From contig CAKZOY010000503.1 of NCBI GenBank assembly GCA_937138275.1, positions 1 through 7,372 on the forward strand: a stretch of DNA of 7,372 nucleotides. Direction: 5' to 3'. Positions 1-5,531 of this stretch are shown here, piece after piece. The notes under the pieces were generated by a model. That model ran no database searches. It was not told the origin of the DNA and was given only the letters and a program-made list of their open reading frames with translations. How positions within the stretch are numbered: position 1 is the stretch's first letter; every line of letters starts with the position of its first letter. The translations under genes were made by a program, and so were the position numbers. This DNA comes from an uncultured Chloroflexota bacterium (lineage in GTDB: Bacteria > Chloroflexota > Anaerolineae > B4-G1 > DUEL01).

Positions 1-34
1 AGTAAAACGTAAAAAGTAAAACGTAGAGCGTAGG
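1..34. repeat. Degenerate 7-bp tandem repeats (RCGTAAA-like)
   Basis: Read in steps of seven from base 7, the units are ACGTAAA, AAGTAAA, ACGTAGA and GCGTAGG, preceded by a partial unit AGTAAA. The array ends where the L10 leader RNA begins. The same heptamer recurs in three units across the rplJ stop codon at 727-747, so it is a shared spacer motif and not a chance A-rich stretch. Heptameric intergenic repeats are known from other phyla (for example STRR repeats of cyanobacteria), but I do not know a function for this one. The array may extend left of the window. Confidence 0.7.
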
Positions 35-121
35 CCGAAGACAGCAGGTGCGCCTTCGGGCGCTTAAAGGTCGCCTGCCGAGGCTGGAGAGATGTGGACT
101 CCCTGTGGGTGAGAAGACATG
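31..121 (+). promoter_or_regulatory. Ribosomal protein L10 leader RNA (rplJL autoregulatory leader)
   Basis: This 5' leader of rplJ has the layout of the bacterial L10 leader. GCAGG (44-48) pairs with CCTGC (74-78). Inside it GCGCC (50-54) pairs with GGCGC (59-63) closed by a UUCG loop, leaving an asymmetric internal loop (64-73) of the type that L10 binds. The outer stem AGGCC (32-36) can pair with GGCT (82-85) with one bulge. In characterised bacteria the L10(L12)4 complex binds this RNA and lowers expression of its own operon. The intrinsic terminator directly downstream indicates control by transcription attenuation. I did not resolve the antiterminator pairing, although CTCCC occurs both at 99-103 and in the terminator arm (122-126), so competing pairings are possible. 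Confidence 0.85.
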
Positions 122-153
122 CTCCCCGCGTCGGCTGGCGCGGGGAGTTTTTT
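122..153 (+). terminator. Intrinsic terminator acting as attenuator before rplJ
   Basis: A perfect 9-bp stem, CTCCCCGCG (122-130) with CGCGGGGAG (139-147), has an 8-nt loop and is followed at once by six T residues (148-153). It lies after the L10 leader and 33 nt before the rplJ start, so most or all rplJL transcripts from upstream must read through it. This is the position expected for an attenuator that responds to free L10-L12 complex. Confidence 0.88.
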
Positions 154-169
154 GTTGCATCCACTTCAG

Positions 170-180
170 AGAGGAGGTGA
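170..180 (+). promoter_or_regulatory. Strong Shine-Dalgarno site of rplJ
   Basis: AGAGGAGGTGA holds GGAGGTGA, a full-length match to the 16S rRNA 3' end. It ends 6 nt before GTG at 187. It decides the start, because no ATG lies at a suitable distance and the protein from this GTG begins with a typical L10 N-terminus (MAITKEQK). Confidence 0.85.
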
Positions 181-186
181 TGCCGA

Positions 187-732
187 GTGGCTATAACAAA
201 AGAGCAGAAAGTGGAACGGATAGAGCAGTACCTGCGGAACCTGCAGGGTAGCCAGGGGCTCATCCTGACCGATTACCGGGGGCTGCGGGTGGCGGAGGTG
301 GAGGAACTGCGTCGGTCCCTGCGCGGCGCTCAGGCGACGTACCAGGTGGTCAAGAACACTCTGCTGGAGCGAGCACTCCAGCAGATGGGATTACCGATGC
401 CTGCCGAGTGGCTGGAAGGGCCGGTGGCTGTGGCCTTCTGTCACGGTGATGTGCCCGCCGCGGCGAAGATCATCCAGGATTTTGCCAAAGGCAAGGAGCG
501 CTTCGCTGTGAAAGGCGGCCTGGTAGGCGCCACGCCGATCACGGCCGATCAGGTGATGTCTCTGGCGAATCTGCCGCCCAAAGAGGTCCTGCTGGCGAAG
601 GTCCTGGGCACCATCAACGCGCCTGCCTCGCAGGTCGCCGGTGTGGTCACCAGCGGTATCCGGCAGGTGTTGAATGTGCTCCAGGCGTATGTGGATAAAC
701 TGGAGGGGAAGAGCGCTCCCCAGGCTGCGTAA
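187..732 (+). CDS. rplJ: 50S ribosomal protein L10 (uL10)
   Basis: L10 forms the base of the ribosomal stalk. It binds 23S rRNA near the GTPase-associated centre and carries L7/L12 dimers on its C-terminal helix, so it helps recruit translation factors. The 181-residue product is of normal length for bacterial L10. Family signatures visible are DYRGL (29-33), VVKNTLLERAL (54-64) and the central block LPPKEVLLAKVLGTI (129-143), followed by the C-terminal L12-binding helix (about 157-173). Translation starts at GTG behind a very strong ribosome site. rplL follows after 27 nt, the usual order, and an L10 leader and attenuator precede the gene, which implies feedback control by the L10-L12 complex. 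Upstream rplK and rplA, if present, lie outside the window. Identification is secure. Confidence 0.97.
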   Translation: MAITKEQKVERIEQYLRNLQGSQGLILTDYRGLRVAEVEELRRSLRGAQATYQVVKNTLLERALQQMGLPMPAEWLEGPVAVAFCHGDVPAAAKIIQDFAKGKERFAVKGGLVGATPITADQVMSLANLPPKEVLLAKVLGTINAPASQVAGVVTSGIRQVLNVLQAYVDKLEGKSAPQAA

Positions 733-747
733 AGCGTAAAACGTAAA
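727..747. repeat. Three 7-bp tandem repeats overlapping the rplJ stop
   Basis: GCGTAAA, GCGTAAA and ACGTAAA follow in perfect 7-nt phase. The first unit contains the last bases and the TAA stop (730-732) of rplJ, and the last unit abuts the rplL ribosome site AGGAGGT (748-754). This is the same unit as the array at 1-34. Its placement in both spacers of one operon suggests spread or selection of the heptamer in gaps, but its role is unknown. Confidence 0.75.
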
Positions 748-759
748 AGGAGGTAAGGA

Positions 760-1143
760 ATGGCCGATTTACAACGACTGGTGGAAGAGATCAGTCAACT
801 GACGCTTCTGGAAGCCGCGGAACTGGTGAAGATGCTGGAGGAGAAGTTGGGCGTGACCGCCGCCGCGCCGGTCGCTATGGCGGCGATGCCCGCAGCGGCG
901 ACCGCGGCCCCCGCCGAGCCGGTGGAGGAGAAGACGGAATTCACCGTGGTCCTGAAAGAGGTCGGCGAGAAGAAGATTGAGGTCATCAAGGTGGTGCGGA
1001 AACTGACCAACCTGGGCCTCAAGGAAGCGAAGGACCTGGTGGAGGGGGCCCCGGCGACGGTGCTGGAGGCAGTACCGAAGGAAGCGGCGGAGAGCGCCAA
1101 GGCGGAACTGGAAGCGGTCGGCGCCAAAGTGGAGATCAAATAG
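760..1143 (+). CDS. rplL: 50S ribosomal protein L7/L12 (bL12)
   Basis: L7/L12 is the multicopy acidic stalk protein that binds elongation, initiation and release factors and stimulates their GTPase activity. The 127-residue product shows the full family layout: an N-terminal helical dimerisation domain (1-31, with LVKMLEEKLGV), an Ala/Pro/Met-rich flexible hinge (about 32-57), and a globular C-terminal domain (58-127). The latter contains the factor-binding signature KIEVIKVVRKLTNLGLKEAK (72-91). ATG start with AGGAGGT 5 nt upstream. It is co-transcribed with rplJ and ends before a strong terminator. L12 is needed in several copies per ribosome, which fits its own strong ribosome site. Identification is secure. 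Confidence 0.98.
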   Translation: MADLQRLVEEISQLTLLEAAELVKMLEEKLGVTAAAPVAMAAMPAAATAAPAEPVEEKTEFTVVLKEVGEKKIEVIKVVRKLTNLGLKEAKDLVEGAPATVLEAVPKEAAESAKAELEAVGAKVEIK

Positions 1144-1149
1144 GACGCC

Positions 1150-1189
1150 GATGGTGGCGGGCGGCCGAAGGCCGCCCGCCACATCTTTT
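1150..1189 (+). terminator. Rho-independent terminator of rplJL
   Basis: A perfect 13-bp stem, GTGGCGGGCGGCC (1154-1166) with GGCCGCCCGCCAC (1170-1182), has a GAA loop and is extended by GAT/ATC with one bulged G. TCTTTTC follows. It lies 6 nt after the rplL stop and directly abuts the stop codon of the convergent gene on the other strand. On the minus strand it is followed by a less T-rich sequence, so efficient termination is expected mainly for rplJL; partial two-way use is possible. Confidence 0.85.
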
Positions 1190-2944
1190 CTACGAAACCG
1201 CCCTGTAGGTCGGATACCACTTCTGAAACCAGGCGGTAAAGGCAAAGGCCGGCACCAGCAGCAGGTTGCGCGCCAGCGTCCACAGCAGGGCCTGGCCCGG
1301 CGCGTGGTGCCCCGCCAGCGCCAGCACCGCCTGGAGCAGGTAGACCCCGCCCCACACTGCGGTGATTATGCCGTTGGTGCGGACGAACGCCGGATGCCGC
1401 CACAGCGCGGACGGGTAGGACCATTTAGAGTATTCGGCGGTGAACGGCGTCTCCGTCGCCAGCGTCCCCAGCCAGATGCCCGCCAGCACCAGGTAACCGA
1501 GGACGTCTCCGAACGTGGCGAAGAAGTCGCTCCCCAGGAGCGTCGCCAGGCCAGCCAGGGCAAAGTAGAGGGGAGTCCCCGTCTCCATCCAGGTGGGCCG
1601 GGCGAAGAGGCAGCGGTATCCCCAGATCAACACCCCCAGCAGGAACGGCACCCCCAGACTCACCCCCGGGCCGAGGCCGGGAACGCCCATCGTGGCCCAA
1701 TGGGCGATCCAGGGGATGAAGGCGACCGTCAGCCAGGCCATTCCGGGAAGGCGCAGCGGCCCGCGCTGGACCGTCTCCTCTTGCGGTGGGGGGGGCGGGG
1801 GCGGAGCGGTCGGTTCCCGGTCGCCGGAGAAGAGGTCGGATAGACGCAGGAGCATGGTGAGATCCCCCTCTATCCGGTACATCCCCTTCATATAGGCTGT
1901 CTGCCCGGAAAGTTCGTTCCGCGCGATCCGCAGCCAGATATCCGATGGCGTGTGGACGGTCATCGCCGGGTGGAGGACCGTCCCCTCGTGGGCCGTGCAG
2001 CGGCCATTGCGGATGCGCAGGACGTATGCCCCCGGCTCATCGCCGGTGACGATGAACTGGATGTCGGCGCAGAGGCTCCCGGCGGCCCAGGGGTTGAAGA
2101 CGGTCGCCATCCCCAGAATGGCCTCCCGGCACGTGCAAGGCCCCTGCCCCCCTTCCCCGGCCGGCAGGACGACCGGCGGGGATAGGGTCTCCAGGGACTC
2201 CTCCGAGGGGGACACCGTCTCCTCTTTCGGCCGGACGATCTGGCTATCCCACCAGAGGTTCGCCATGTCGGAATAGACCTCCGGATCGGCCAGGGGAGTA
2301 TCCAGCAGGGCTTGGGTCTCCGGGAGGATGTGGCCGTGGCGGACGAACTCCTCTCCGGCCTGGCGGGCGGCGTCTATATACCGCTGGAGGCTCTCCCGAA
2401 GCGCGGGCTGGGCCAGCAGTTCGCCCCCGGCACAGAGGACCGTCGCCGCCAGTTCGGTATCCGGGTTATCGGTGAAGCGGCGGAACGTCTCCACCAGGGC
2501 GGAGAAGTGATGCCGCTCCGGGAAGCCGCAGTTGGAGATGAGGACGATCTTCTGCCTCGCCGGGCCGTCCCGGTGGCGCGGCGGGTGGATATAATGGTCG
2601 CCCCGCCGGACGATGTGGGGGTCCAGATTGGGCAGTTCTCGGTCCATAAAGTCCTTCATCAGCCCGCTGACGGCGAAGACGTACAGCGGTGTGGCATAGA
2701 TGATGACGTCCGCCTGGCGAAGCCGGGGGAGCATCGCCGCCATATCGTCCTTGTGGACGCAGACGCCGGGGGTCCTGGTCCAGCAGGAGAAGCACCCCAG
2801 GCAGTGGCGGATGTCCATGTCTTTCAGATAGACTGTCTCCACCTCCGCCCCGGCGCTCTGTGCCCCCTCCAGGAAGGGCTGCAGGATGCGGTCGGTGTTC
2901 CCGCGCGGCCCGCGCGGACTGCCGTTAATTGCCAGAATTTTCAT
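1190..2944 (-). CDS. Fusion: FMN/iron-sulfur flavoprotein-like, SCP2-like and membrane domains
   Basis: This 584-residue protein has three visible modules. Residues 1-about 205 form an NADPH-dependent FMN reductase/flavodoxin-like domain. It has the FMN phosphate loop GSPRGPRGNT (8-17), the family motif TPLYVFAVSGLMKDFMDR (85-102) and cysteines C48, C51, C54 and C62, spaced CX2CX2CX7C as in iron-sulfur flavoproteins, so a [4Fe-4S] cluster is possible. Residues about 272-373 resemble an SCP2 sterol-carrier domain (HPAMTVHTPSDIWLRIARNE, then RIEGDLTMLLRLSDLF). A linker with seven prolines (381-387) leads to about six hydrophobic helices (near 402-420, 428-448, 457-476, 480-497, 524-545, 552-573). 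I infer a membrane-anchored redox protein whose middle domain may handle a lipophilic ligand. The substrate is unknown. The start ATG lies 1 nt after the padR stop, behind AAGGAGAG, so the two genes are probably translationally coupled. The membrane domain family is not recognised by name. Confidence 0.82.
   Translation of the reverse strand: MKILAINGSPRGPRGNTDRILQPFLEGAQSAGAEVETVYLKDMDIRHCLGCFSCWTRTPGVCVHKDDMAAMLPRLRQADVIIYATPLYVFAVSGLMKDFMDRELPNLDPHIVRRGDHYIHPPRHRDGPARQKIVLISNCGFPERHHFSALVETFRRFTDNPDTELAATVLCAGGELLAQPALRESLQRYIDAARQAGEEFVRHGHILPETQALLDTPLADPEVYSDMANLWWDSQIVRPKEETVSPSEESLETLSPPVVLPAGEGGQGPCTCREAILGMATVFNPWAAGSLCADIQFIVTGDEPGAYVLRIRNGRCTAHEGTVLHPAMTVHTPSDIWLRIARNELSGQTAYMKGMYRIEGDLTMLLRLSDLFSGDREPTAPPPPPPPQEETVQRGPLRLPGMAWLTVAFIPWIAHWATMGVPGLGPGVSLGVPFLLGVLIWGYRCLFARPTWMETGTPLYFALAGLATLLGSDFFATFGDVLGYLVLAGIWLGTLATETPFTAEYSKWSYPSALWRHPAFVRTNGIITAVWGGVYLLQAVLALAGHHAPGQALLWTLARNLLLVPAFAFTAWFQKWYPTYRAVS
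1785..1804. repeat. G8/G5 homopolymer tract encoding a polyproline linker
   Basis: On the plus strand this stretch contains G8 (1788-1795), C, then G5 (1797-1801). On the coding minus strand it encodes the seven-proline run between the SCP2-like and membrane domains. The frame is open on both sides. Such a tract is prone to slippage in replication and to sequencing error, and seven consecutive prolines normally require EF-P for smooth translation. Confidence 0.8.
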
Positions 2945-2945
2945 T

Positions 2946-3509
2946 TTACTCTCCTTCGGAACTGGAATTCATTTCTCGCAAAATCCGGATTTTCTCCTCC
3001 AACCACTCCAGCGCCGCGCGGGTCATCCGGACCCCGTAGTCCAGCGTCAGCGCCCAGAAGAAGACCTCGCGCGGGGATTGGATCGCCTCGGCATAGGCCG
3101 CTGCCTGCTGGGGAACCCGGTCGTACTGCCGCAGGCGCGCCCGCAGTTCGGCGGCATGCTCTTCCAGCAGGGCGATGATTTCGGCATCGGTAAGTTGCCC
3201 GACAAAGAAAACCTGGATCAGCCAGGGGACGCGGAGTTCCTCCGGTGGCAGGGGAGTGGCGAGCCAGCGGCGCAGTTCCTCTCGCCCCGCGTCGGTGAGG
3301 TGGTAGACTTTGCGATTGGGACGGTCCTCCTGGGGGACCACCTCCACCGTCACCCAGCCTCGTTCGGTGAGTTCCTTCAGCGTGCGGTAAATCTGGCTCT
3401 GGTCGGCGGGCCAGAAATGGCGCACCGAGGTATCAAAAGCCTTCTTCAGGTCGTAGCCGCTCATCGGAGCGTAGTTCAGGAAACCCAGGATGGCATGTTC
3501 CAGGGACAT
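2946..3509 (-). CDS. PadR-family transcriptional regulator
   Basis: A 187-residue PadR-type repressor. The N-terminal winged helix-turn-helix domain (1-84) shows the family signatures MSGYDLKKAFD (16-26), FWPADQSQIYRTLKELTERG (32-51) and VYHLTDAGREEL (68-79). The C-terminal helical region (about 88-178) matches the dimerisation domain of the longer PadR members (Vir_act_alpha_C type). Proteins of this family usually repress neighbouring genes, and often their own, until a small ligand, frequently aromatic or toxic, is bound. The ATG start follows AAGGAGG (3514-3520). The gene is first in an operon with the flavoprotein-SCP2-membrane fusion, separated by a single base, so that protein is the likely regulated target. 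A palindrome at its promoter is the likely operator. Ligand unknown. Confidence 0.93.
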   Translation of the reverse strand: MSLEHAILGFLNYAPMSGYDLKKAFDTSVRHFWPADQSQIYRTLKELTERGWVTVEVVPQEDRPNRKVYHLTDAGREELRRWLATPLPPEELRVPWLIQVFFVGQLTDAEIIALLEEHAAELRARLRQYDRVPQQAAAYAEAIQSPREVFFWALTLDYGVRMTRAALEWLEEKIRILREMNSSSEGE

Positions 3510-3587
3510 CGCGCCTCCTTCGGAAAAATCGGGACCGACGATTCTGCATGCCGGGAGTATGTATCTGCCTGTAGATGACCAATCTTA

Positions 3588-3605
3588 TATATGACGAGTC
3601 ATATA
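3588..3605. promoter_or_regulatory. 18-bp palindrome, candidate PadR operator
   Basis: TATATGAC (3588-3595), the spacer GA, and GTCATATA (3598-3605) form a perfect inverted repeat with 8-bp arms. On the minus strand it overlaps the last three bases of the -10 box and spans the predicted transcription start (near 3596). A dimeric winged-helix repressor bound here would block RNA polymerase. Binding of the adjacent PadR protein is inference from position and symmetry. Confidence 0.75.
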
Positions 3606-3631
3606 ATAACACAGGAGGGGGAAATTGTCAA
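3603..3631 (-). promoter_or_regulatory. Sigma-70-type promoter of the padR operon
   Basis: Read on the minus strand: a perfect -35 box TTGACA (3631-3626), a 17-nt spacer, and a -10 box TATTAT (3608-3603, five of six matches to consensus). Transcription should start near 3596, giving an untranslated leader of about 87 nt before the padR ATG at 3509. Such a near-consensus promoter would be strong unless repressed, which fits the overlapping palindrome. Confidence 0.85.
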
Positions 3632-3654
3632 GTGGGCGGCGAAGCCGCCCCCAC
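3632..3654. other. GC-rich hairpin upstream of the padR promoter
   Basis: GGGCGGC (3634-3640) pairs with GCCGCCC (3644-3650) around GAA, with GTG/CAC outside it after two unpaired C residues. It resembles the stem of the rplL terminator but has no T-tract on the plus strand. It abuts the -35 box of the padR promoter. It may be a small dispersed palindrome; no function can be assigned. Confidence 0.5.
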
Positions 3655-3669
3655 AAACCCCACACCCCA

Positions 3670-3763
3670 CCCCTTTCCCATGCGGGGCGAATTGTTGCGC
3701 AAGCCCGAAGCCGCCTCCATACCCCCCTTTTCTCACACCAGGCGAATTGCTACACAGGCCCCC
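3670..3763. repeat. Two degenerate direct repeats about 55 nt apart
   Basis: Copy 1 (about 3670-3705) and copy 2 (about 3724-3760) share CCCCTTT at their left, GGCGAATTG (3686-3694 and 3741-3749) in the middle and a partly matching right end (AAGCCC and AGGCCC). Between the anchors the copies differ at many places. The stretch has no supported gene. Its chance reading frames are Pro-rich translations of C-rich repeats. It fills the gap between two oppositely oriented promoters. Confidence 0.55.
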
Positions 3764-3773
3764 GCACGGTGAG

Positions 3774-3801
3774 TTGCCTTATACGAAGAGCGTGCTATAA
3801 T
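3774..3801 (+). promoter_or_regulatory. Extended -10 promoter of the nuoA operon
   Basis: A perfect -10 box TATAAT (3796-3801) is preceded by TG one base upstream (3793-3794), an extended -10 element. A -35-like TTGCCT (3774-3779, four of six) lies 16 nt upstream. Transcription would start near 3808, about 43 nt before the nuoA start codon. It fires in the opposite direction to the padR promoter, and the two -35 regions are about 140 bp apart, so direct interference is not expected. Confidence 0.75.
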
Positions 3802-3850
3802 TTGCGTGTTTTGAGCCGCTATCCCAATCTGTTCCCACAAGGAGGCGACC

Positions 3851-4207
3851 TTGCTGGAACAATTCATCTTCGTTGGCCTGCTCTTTTTCGTCGCCGCGCT
3901 CCTCGGCGCATTACCTCCTGCTCTGGCCTGGGTCCTCCGGCCCAAGCGACCTCATCCCCGCAAGGGTGAACCCTATGAATGCGGTATTTACCCCCACGGT
4001 GAAGCATGGGTGCAGTATAAGGCCCAGTACTACATCTTCGCCCTCGTCTTTATGATCTTTGACGTGGAGGCGGTCTTCCTATTCCCGTGGGCTCTGGTCT
4101 ATAACTGGCTCCCGTTGTACGCCGTGATAGAGGGGGTCCTGTTCCTCCTTCTCTTGCTGGGTGCCCTGGTCTACGCATGGCGCAAGGGCGCGCTGGAATG
4201 GGTGTAG
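3851..4207 (+). CDS. nuoA: NADH-quinone oxidoreductase subunit A
   Basis: NuoA is a small membrane subunit of complex I near the junction of the peripheral and membrane arms, where it helps form the quinone-site region. The 118-residue product has the family's three membrane helices (about 3-27, 61-82, 88-110). Its conserved loop has YECG (42-45) and its second-helix signature is FDVEAVFLFPWA (70-81). Translation starts at TTG, supported by AAGGAGG (3839-3845) 5 nt upstream; no ATG or GTG lies in a better position. It is the first gene after a clear promoter. The canonical order would continue with nuoB, C and D, but here a hairpin and then nuoH follow. Identification is secure. Confidence 0.95.
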   Translation: MLEQFIFVGLLFFVAALLGALPPALAWVLRPKRPHPRKGEPYECGIYPHGEAWVQYKAQYYIFALVFMIFDVEAVFLFPWALVYNWLPLYAVIEGVLFLLLLLGALVYAWRKGALEWV

Positions 4208-4218
4208 GATAGACTTTT

Positions 4219-4247
4219 ATGCGACGGCCCAGCCGTCGCATTTATTT
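4219..4247 (+). terminator. Terminator-like hairpin between nuoA and nuoH
   Basis: A perfect 10-bp stem, ATGCGACGGC (4219-4228) with GCCGTCGCAT (4232-4241), has a CCA loop and is followed by a T-rich but interrupted tail TTTATTT. The upstream side has TTTT (4215-4218), so it could also act on minus-strand transcripts. No second promoter was found between here and nuoH, so it probably acts as a partial terminator or an RNA-processing or stability element that sets the nuoA to nuoHJ ratio. Confidence 0.6.
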
Positions 4248-4274
4248 CCAACGGATTCCCAGGAGGTCCACCCG

Positions 4275-5531
4275 ATGGAATTTCTGAATCGCCTGCTGGC
4301 CTTTCTCGCCAACGCCATCGTGAACATTGGGGACTGGATTCAAGGGCTGCTGGTCAACGCCGGATTGCCCGACCCGTGGCCGTTGCTGATTGTTCGGGCC
4401 ATCGGCGCCATCGTCGTCGGATTCTTCCCCCTGATCGTCGTCATCTTTCTCATCTGGGCCTACCGGAAAATCTCCGCCCGGATGCAGGGGCGGCTGGGGC
4501 CGAACAGTTCCGGCACCTGGGCCGGGCCCTGGGGCATCCTCCAGACCTTCGCCGATGCCATCAAAATGATCGTCAAGGAGGATATCCGCCCCCAGGGGAT
4601 TGACCCCGTCCCCTATAATCTGGCCCCTGTGCTGGTCGTCTTCGCGTCGGTGATGCTCTGGGCCGTTATCCCCTTCGGGCCGGGCGGCGCGCTCATCGGC
4701 ACCGACCTGAACATCGGCATCTTCTACATCCTGGCCTTCTCCTCGGCGGCGCTCTTCATCTTCCTGATGGCTGGCTGGTCGTCCAACAACAAGTATGCCA
4801 CGGTGGGCGCGTTTCGCGCCGTGGCCCAACTGGTGGGCTACGAAATCCCCCAGTTGCTGGCGATCCTGACCGTCGTGGCCGTGGCCGGGACGATGAAGAT
4901 GCAGGGCATTATCGCGGCCCAGAACGTCATCTTCCTTGTAGCCATGCCGCTGACGGCCTTTATCTTCTACATGGCGACCCTGGCCGAGATCAACGCCCGC
5001 CCCTTTGAGTTGCTGGAGGCGGAGTCCGAACTGGTCTGCGGCTACTTCGTTGAGTACAGCGGGATGAAGTTCGGGATGTTCTACTTGGCCGAGTTTATGA
5101 ACTCGGTGGCGGTCGCCGCGATCTTCACCACCCTCTTCCTGGGTGGCTGGCGCGGCCCGTGGGTAGACGTGGCGCCCATTCTGGGGACCGTCTGGTTCCT
5201 GATGAAGATGGGGCTGGTCATCCTGATGTGGATGTTCATCCAGATCACCCTGCCCCGGCTGCGGATTGACCAGATGCTGAACTTCAACTGGAAGTTCCTG
5301 ACCCCGCTGGCGATCATTAACCTCTGTGTGACGGTACTGGTGAATAAAGGGATCACGGAGGCATTCCCCGGCGGCGCGCCGGCCTGGACGCGGGCGGGCA
5401 TCCTGCTGGCGACGAACGTCCTTCTGGTCCTGATTGTTTGGGGGTTCTCGGCCCTGGGCCAGCGCCGGACCCAGCGGCGCATGATGGCCTGGGAGGCCGC
5501 CCAGACCGCCGAACTGGAGGTGGGCGCATGA
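4275..5531 (+). CDS. nuoH: NADH-quinone oxidoreductase subunit H
   Basis: NuoH is the largest contact subunit between the two arms of complex I. It lines the quinone chamber and links quinone reduction to proton pumping. The 418-residue product is of somewhat generous family length, with about eight membrane helices. Hallmarks are MQGRLGPN (70-77), ADAIKMIVKED (93-103), the block beginning GWSSNNKYATVGAFR (167-181), the acidic loop AEINARPFELLEAESE (237-252) with EYSGMKF (260-266), and LPRLRIDQML (326-335). A longer open frame begins at 4161 inside nuoA, but ATG 4275 is chosen because AGGAGGT (4261-4267) sits 7 nt before it and the N-terminus then matches the family. The stop overlaps the nuoJ start (ATGA), implying coupled translation. 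In most bacteria nuoI lies between H and J; it is missing here. Confidence 0.96.
   Translation: MEFLNRLLAFLANAIVNIGDWIQGLLVNAGLPDPWPLLIVRAIGAIVVGFFPLIVVIFLIWAYRKISARMQGRLGPNSSGTWAGPWGILQTFADAIKMIVKEDIRPQGIDPVPYNLAPVLVVFASVMLWAVIPFGPGGALIGTDLNIGIFYILAFSSAALFIFLMAGWSSNNKYATVGAFRAVAQLVGYEIPQLLAILTVVAVAGTMKMQGIIAAQNVIFLVAMPLTAFIFYMATLAEINARPFELLEAESELVCGYFVEYSGMKFGMFYLAEFMNSVAVAAIFTTLFLGGWRGPWVDVAPILGTVWFLMKMGLVILMWMFIQITLPRLRIDQMLNFNWKFLTPLAIINLCVTVLVNKGITEAFPGGAPAWTRAGILLATNVLLVLIVWGFSALGQRRTQRRMMAWEAAQTAELEVGA

Noticed and set aside
1151..1843. Plus-strand open frame opposite the fusion protein gene
   Set aside because: Arg/Pro/Gly/Gln-rich shadow translation that begins inside the rplL terminator hairpin; the minus strand has recognisable domains over the same bases.
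2312..3178. 288-codon plus-strand frame spanning the fusion protein start and padR
   Set aside because: It crosses two well-supported minus-strand genes, has no ribosome site and shows a low-complexity Arg/Pro/Ala tail.
3575..3969. Small Pro-rich frames in the padR-nuoA spacer
   Set aside because: They translate C-rich repeats, have three overlapping alternatives and no ribosome site, and overlap promoter elements.
4161..4274. Upstream extension of nuoH into nuoA
   Set aside because: The ribosome site AGGAGGT fits ATG 4275, and the extension would translate an intergenic hairpin and overlap nuoA out of frame.
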